Made by a program: the position numbers and the translations under genes. Below are positions 60,801 to 64,000 of a DNA stretch of 64,000 nt, one piece after another (positions within the stretch are counted from its first letter, which is position 1; every line of letters begins with the position of its first letter). The stretch lies in assembly GCA_016801885.1 (NCBI GenBank), contig CM028905.1, forward strand, positions 14,102,706-14,166,705, read 5' to 3'. This DNA is from Toxotes chatareus. Lineage: Eukaryota > Chordata > Actinopteri > Toxotidae. The notes beneath the pieces were generated by a model. The model was not told the DNA's origin, did no database searches, and saw only the letters and a program-made list of their open reading frames with translations.

Positions 60801-63297
60801 TTCTTGAGTGACTGTGTTCACATGAATGTGTGTCAGCAGACAGACATATGCCACCTCAACAACGTAATGCCCAGAATGCTATGCACTGTGGTGGCTGGAG
60901 AATAAAAGACAGAGAATTATGGAGGCATGAGGTTAGGAAACAGAGCCACTGGTCAAACAACCTGATGCCAGAGCATGCAGCAACAGCGATGGCTGATGGC
61001 CATGCCTCAGCTTGGCCTGGCTCAATATTTACACAGCTGTGTCTGGTCTGGAGCACATCAATGCAGGTCGGCCACCTCGCTGACCACAGCGGGTCACCAC
61101 AACGCGCAGATGCCGGAAACAAACTAGCACAATCTGCTTGTGGGTGGGCTCTTATGAACATGACTGAACAGTAAACACAACACTTGTTTTCCAGTGCTAA
61201 ATATAATCCGTCTTAGCTGGGAACTTTTACTCACAGGAGGATGGTTTTTATTTCCACTTATTCTAATCAACTTCTGACAGAGTTTAGCTGTTTTATGAGC
61301 CAGCTTCGGTTATTTTTAGCACAATATAATTACACTACTTCTAATTAAATAATCGCATCTAATCACAATGTAAGAAACTATTAAGGAGAAAGTCGACTCA
61401 AGTTAGTTTAGGGTTATCATTATAGATGGGCACTGAGGACCATCCTTAAACTGGTACAGGTTCTTGATTGGTCAGACTCTGAATGCCGACAAGCTCCTGC
61501 AGGATCTGGCACTGCTGTATCTGTGGCATGTGATAGTCATTCATTCATTTTTCTGCATTTTCAGTCGCTCTGTTGTTATTTATTTATTTATTTTCACTTG
61601 TGATAATGTCTTAATGAGCATTGTTCGACTGTGCTGTGAGTTTATTTACATTCTGTGGACTTGTTGAAATGCTTTAGAGAGCAGGTTGACTGTAAAGCAT
61701 AAGAATATGCAGCTAACACTGAACTGTTGACCTAGTGGGCCAATGCACCAAATATTCTCAGTGACTGGAATTTTCTGAGCAAAATGAATTCTGCTCCATG
61801 GTCAGTGCCGATCCCACACACCAGTCTCAGACTCTAAATCTCTCTCCCTCCTGGTGAACAGCAGTTAACAGCTGTTATGTGATTACTTTCAGAAAAAAAA
61901 CGAAAGGTAATTTTTAGGATACTCCCCTGTATTGAAACTTGCAGTAAATGACAAGATTGATGGTTTAAAAAAAAAAACAGGAAAAAAAGAAGAAGCTTGG
62001 GTTAAATGCTTGGAAAGTGTGAGCTGTGCTCCAGGAGTGAATTAAAACGAAAGCTTGAGATGAATTATGCTTTGTTTAAATTCTGACAATCTGTCTTTAA
62101 TTCCGGTAACACTTCAGAAATATTCTTGGTTTTTAGTTGGAAAATGTCATATTACATAAGTAAGATGGAGGTGGCTAACTGCTGTCACACTGCCAATGCC
62201 ACTGGAAATAAAATTCAAGGTTTTTCAAAAAAAAGAAAAAAATCTCTCTTTGGACTTTAACAAAGCTGGTTTTAAAGGAGTGAGGAAAGAGTGCAGAGGG
62301 AGAAAGAGATTTCTAACCCCCACACTTAATGCTTTGTGAGATATGTTTAATTTAATGTCAGAAGAACTATCCTACATGGGATGAAGTCATGCATTTACAG
62401 AAGAGTGAGAGCGTGCTTAATATTTAAGAAGCGTAAAGTAATTATATCTTTCCTTGATGGATTCAGGGCTTCATTTGAGTAAACATGGCAAAATATGGAG
62501 CACTTTGGGGCTGAGAAACCAAGTTGCTGCTGTGATCATTTACTCTTTCTCCATGGCATCTGTCATGTCTGGATGTCTAACCTCACACATTAGTTTCTAA
62601 CATTAGATTCTGCATGTAGGAAAGTGAACTCATTGAGCTGCAGCTCTGCAAATAATCCACAACCTTCTTTCATTCTGGTAGACGCTGGCTGTGCTGCTGG
62701 GGTTTTCTTTGAATTGTAATGAAAGCATTTGTGTCGCATATTTGACTGTTTCAGGCATTGTGAGGCAGATATTCAAGCCAGAGTCTTTGGATATAGACTC
62801 TGCTGTCTAACCATTGTAAGAGAGAGTGGCGTACAATGATTTGCAGATTGGTTTTTGGCCTGCACAGAACTTTCGCACAATAACTTCAGCAGATAGTTGG
62901 ATTTCTCCGACTTCTTGATATGTGCTATTGTGCGCTGTGAGCTGAGACGTGCACTGGGCTGCCCAGAGAAGACCCCTCCAGTCTAAACAATGGGGCCCAT
63001 AAATTTCGACATCATTATGAGCTATTCAGATGTTCCCCACTTGATGTGGCTATTTTAGAAGCCAGAGGGCCATCAAAGTCAAACATAAAATACAAATGAA
63101 ATCTTTATGAACTCATATTCATTTACAGTCTGCTGCTGCATTTTGTTTAATTTTCCCTATCTCACTCTTTATCTCAATCATGCTCCTCCAATCTGTTGAA
63201 AGCTTCATATTATACAAAACACAGCAAACACAGTGCCTTTTATCAGGTCATTAATCGGTGATTATGGTCACTGTGTGTATACATACAGTGTACATAT
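54850..63297. other. non-coding stretch, no supported gene
   Basis: AT-rich sequence with (TTA)n near 56446-56463 and TTTA tracts near 57404-57420 and 61577-61592. More complex, GC-richer sequence at 60760-61170 is open on both strands for about 100 codons without family resemblance, and is better explained as compositional or regulatory. Confidence 0.45.
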
Positions 63298-63377
63298 GTT
63301 GAATTGAGGTGCGTGAGTTATGACTGTTGGTACAGGCTATATCAGATGGCCTGGGAAAAATGTGTGTGTGTGTGTAT

Positions 63378-63431
<54 letters not shown>

Positions 63432-63666
63432 TGTATACACACACACACATATCTCCAAATTAACTTAAGCATCTTTAACTGCAGCTATAATTGGTCGTTC
63501 ATTTATTTAGAGAAACTTCTGATCCAGAAAAACTGCTCGTGTGAGTGGCCACTAAATTAGGAGCCTCAGGCACCACCAGAAATATTTGGCCAGTCGACGT
63601 CATTATTTCCCAGGCCATCTGATATAGCCTGTACCAACAGTCATAACTCACGCACCTCAATTCAAC
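63298..63666. repeat. perfect 61-bp inverted repeat flanking a microsatellite
   Basis: The left arm 63298-63358 (begins GTTGAATTGAGGTGCGTGAG) and the right arm 63606-63666 are exact reverse complements over 61 of 61 bases. The 247-bp spacer holds TG, TA and CA runs, themselves roughly inverted, next to the left arm, and about 155 bp of unique sequence next to the right arm. There is no target-site duplication at the outer edges and no coding content. It looks like an inverted duplication rather than a standard transposon. Confidence 0.95.
63361..63450. repeat. (TG)n-(TA)n-(CA)n compound microsatellite
   Basis: A TG run, then a TA run (about 63382-63427), then a CA run form an approximate palindrome in the centre of the inverted repeat. 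Confidence 0.95.
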
Positions 63667-64000
63667 TGCCAAGGGCTGGTGCCCAAGGTCAGATTTAGCC
63701 TCAGGTTAACACAGTGCAATCCACCACCACCACGAGGTACCACTGTTAGGCATAAAGCCCTCTGCTGCACAGTTGTTGGAGTTGTTAAAGTTAACTTTCA
63801 CTTCATTGACTTTTAAATGAAATATAAATATGTAGGAACATTTAGCTTTCATAATTTTGCCTGATAGGGATTTATTTTTCTCAGTATTTACTTCACAGTC
63901 TTTAATTTGATTCCGGTCGAGTGGGTTTAGAAAACGATCCTCCCTGTCAGATAATGAGTGTCATATTTGGTTTTTGTAAATATGAATAACCTTTTCTTAA
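63667..64000. other. non-coding right edge
   Basis: AT-rich, no ORF or repeat recognised. Confidence 0.5.

Noticed and set aside
60830..61174. Opposing 114- and 101-residue ORFs
   Set aside because: Both strands open together, no family signature; more likely a compositional effect.
11511..64000. sil1, the mammalian tail-to-tail neighbour of CTNNA1
   Set aside because: I looked for SIL1-like C-terminal or armadillo-type segments on the minus strand and recognised none. Its exons may be outside the window or too diverged to see by eye.
1..64000. CRISPR arrays, operons, riboswitches, phage or plasmid features, tRNA/rRNA genes
   Set aside because: No spaced direct repeats, no bacterial-style gene packing, and no tRNA cloverleaf outside the SINE head. 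The sequence is vertebrate nuclear in character.

Overview
The window reads as vertebrate nuclear DNA, most likely from a ray-finned (teleost-type) fish. The one clear protein-coding locus is a spliced vertebrate gene with GT-AG introns. The background is AT-rich and CpG-poor, with long CA/TG, TA and mononucleotide runs. The mobile elements (Tc1/mariner relics, a tRNA-headed SINE, a hAT-like MITE and another interspersed repeat) are of kinds common in teleost genomes. The taxonomic call is inference from repeats and from gene style.

Region 1-11.5 kb is the 3' end of an alpha-E-catenin gene (ctnna1, + strand). It comprises more than 8.4 kb of an upstream intron, a 135-bp penultimate exon (8425-8559), a 961-bp intron, and the terminal coding exon (9521-9811), followed by a 3' UTR of about 1.7 kb ending near paired AATAAA signals at 11471-11489. 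Together the exons encode the last 141 residues of the protein, which is the end of the F-actin-binding domain and the C-terminal tail.

Region 11.5-14.2 kb holds a stretch with a local excess of CpG (about 12.9-13.4 kb). On the + strand it carries an ATG-initiated open exon ending at a strong splice donor (13260-13477), a possible promoter and first exon of an unrecognised gene. Next to it is a Tc1-like element with both ends preserved but most of its interior deleted (13666-14154).

Region 14.2-64 kb is overwhelmingly non-coding. Scattered in it are a few short stretches with splice signals and/or coding-like composition that I cannot assign to a family. The best is a minus-strand terminal-exon-like ORF at 25110-25303. 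A minus-strand 57-nt exon-like segment at 38447-38503 contains an ATG and has a compatible reading phase. Others lie at 28101-28234, 30607-30667, 32602-32763 and 54573-54797. The rest holds repeats (SINE 24.15-24.45 kb, MITE 41.8-42.0 kb, Tc1 relic 50.9-52.0 kb, interspersed repeat 53.7-54.0 kb), microsatellites, and AT-rich stretches with moderately complex sequence that could include conserved regulatory elements. That last point cannot be tested without other genomes.

The most distinctive structural feature is a perfect 61-bp inverted repeat (63298-63358 and 63606-63666) flanking a TG/TA/CA microsatellite. I found no operon-like cluster, CRISPR, phage, tRNA or rRNA gene, and no convincing undescribed multi-gene system.
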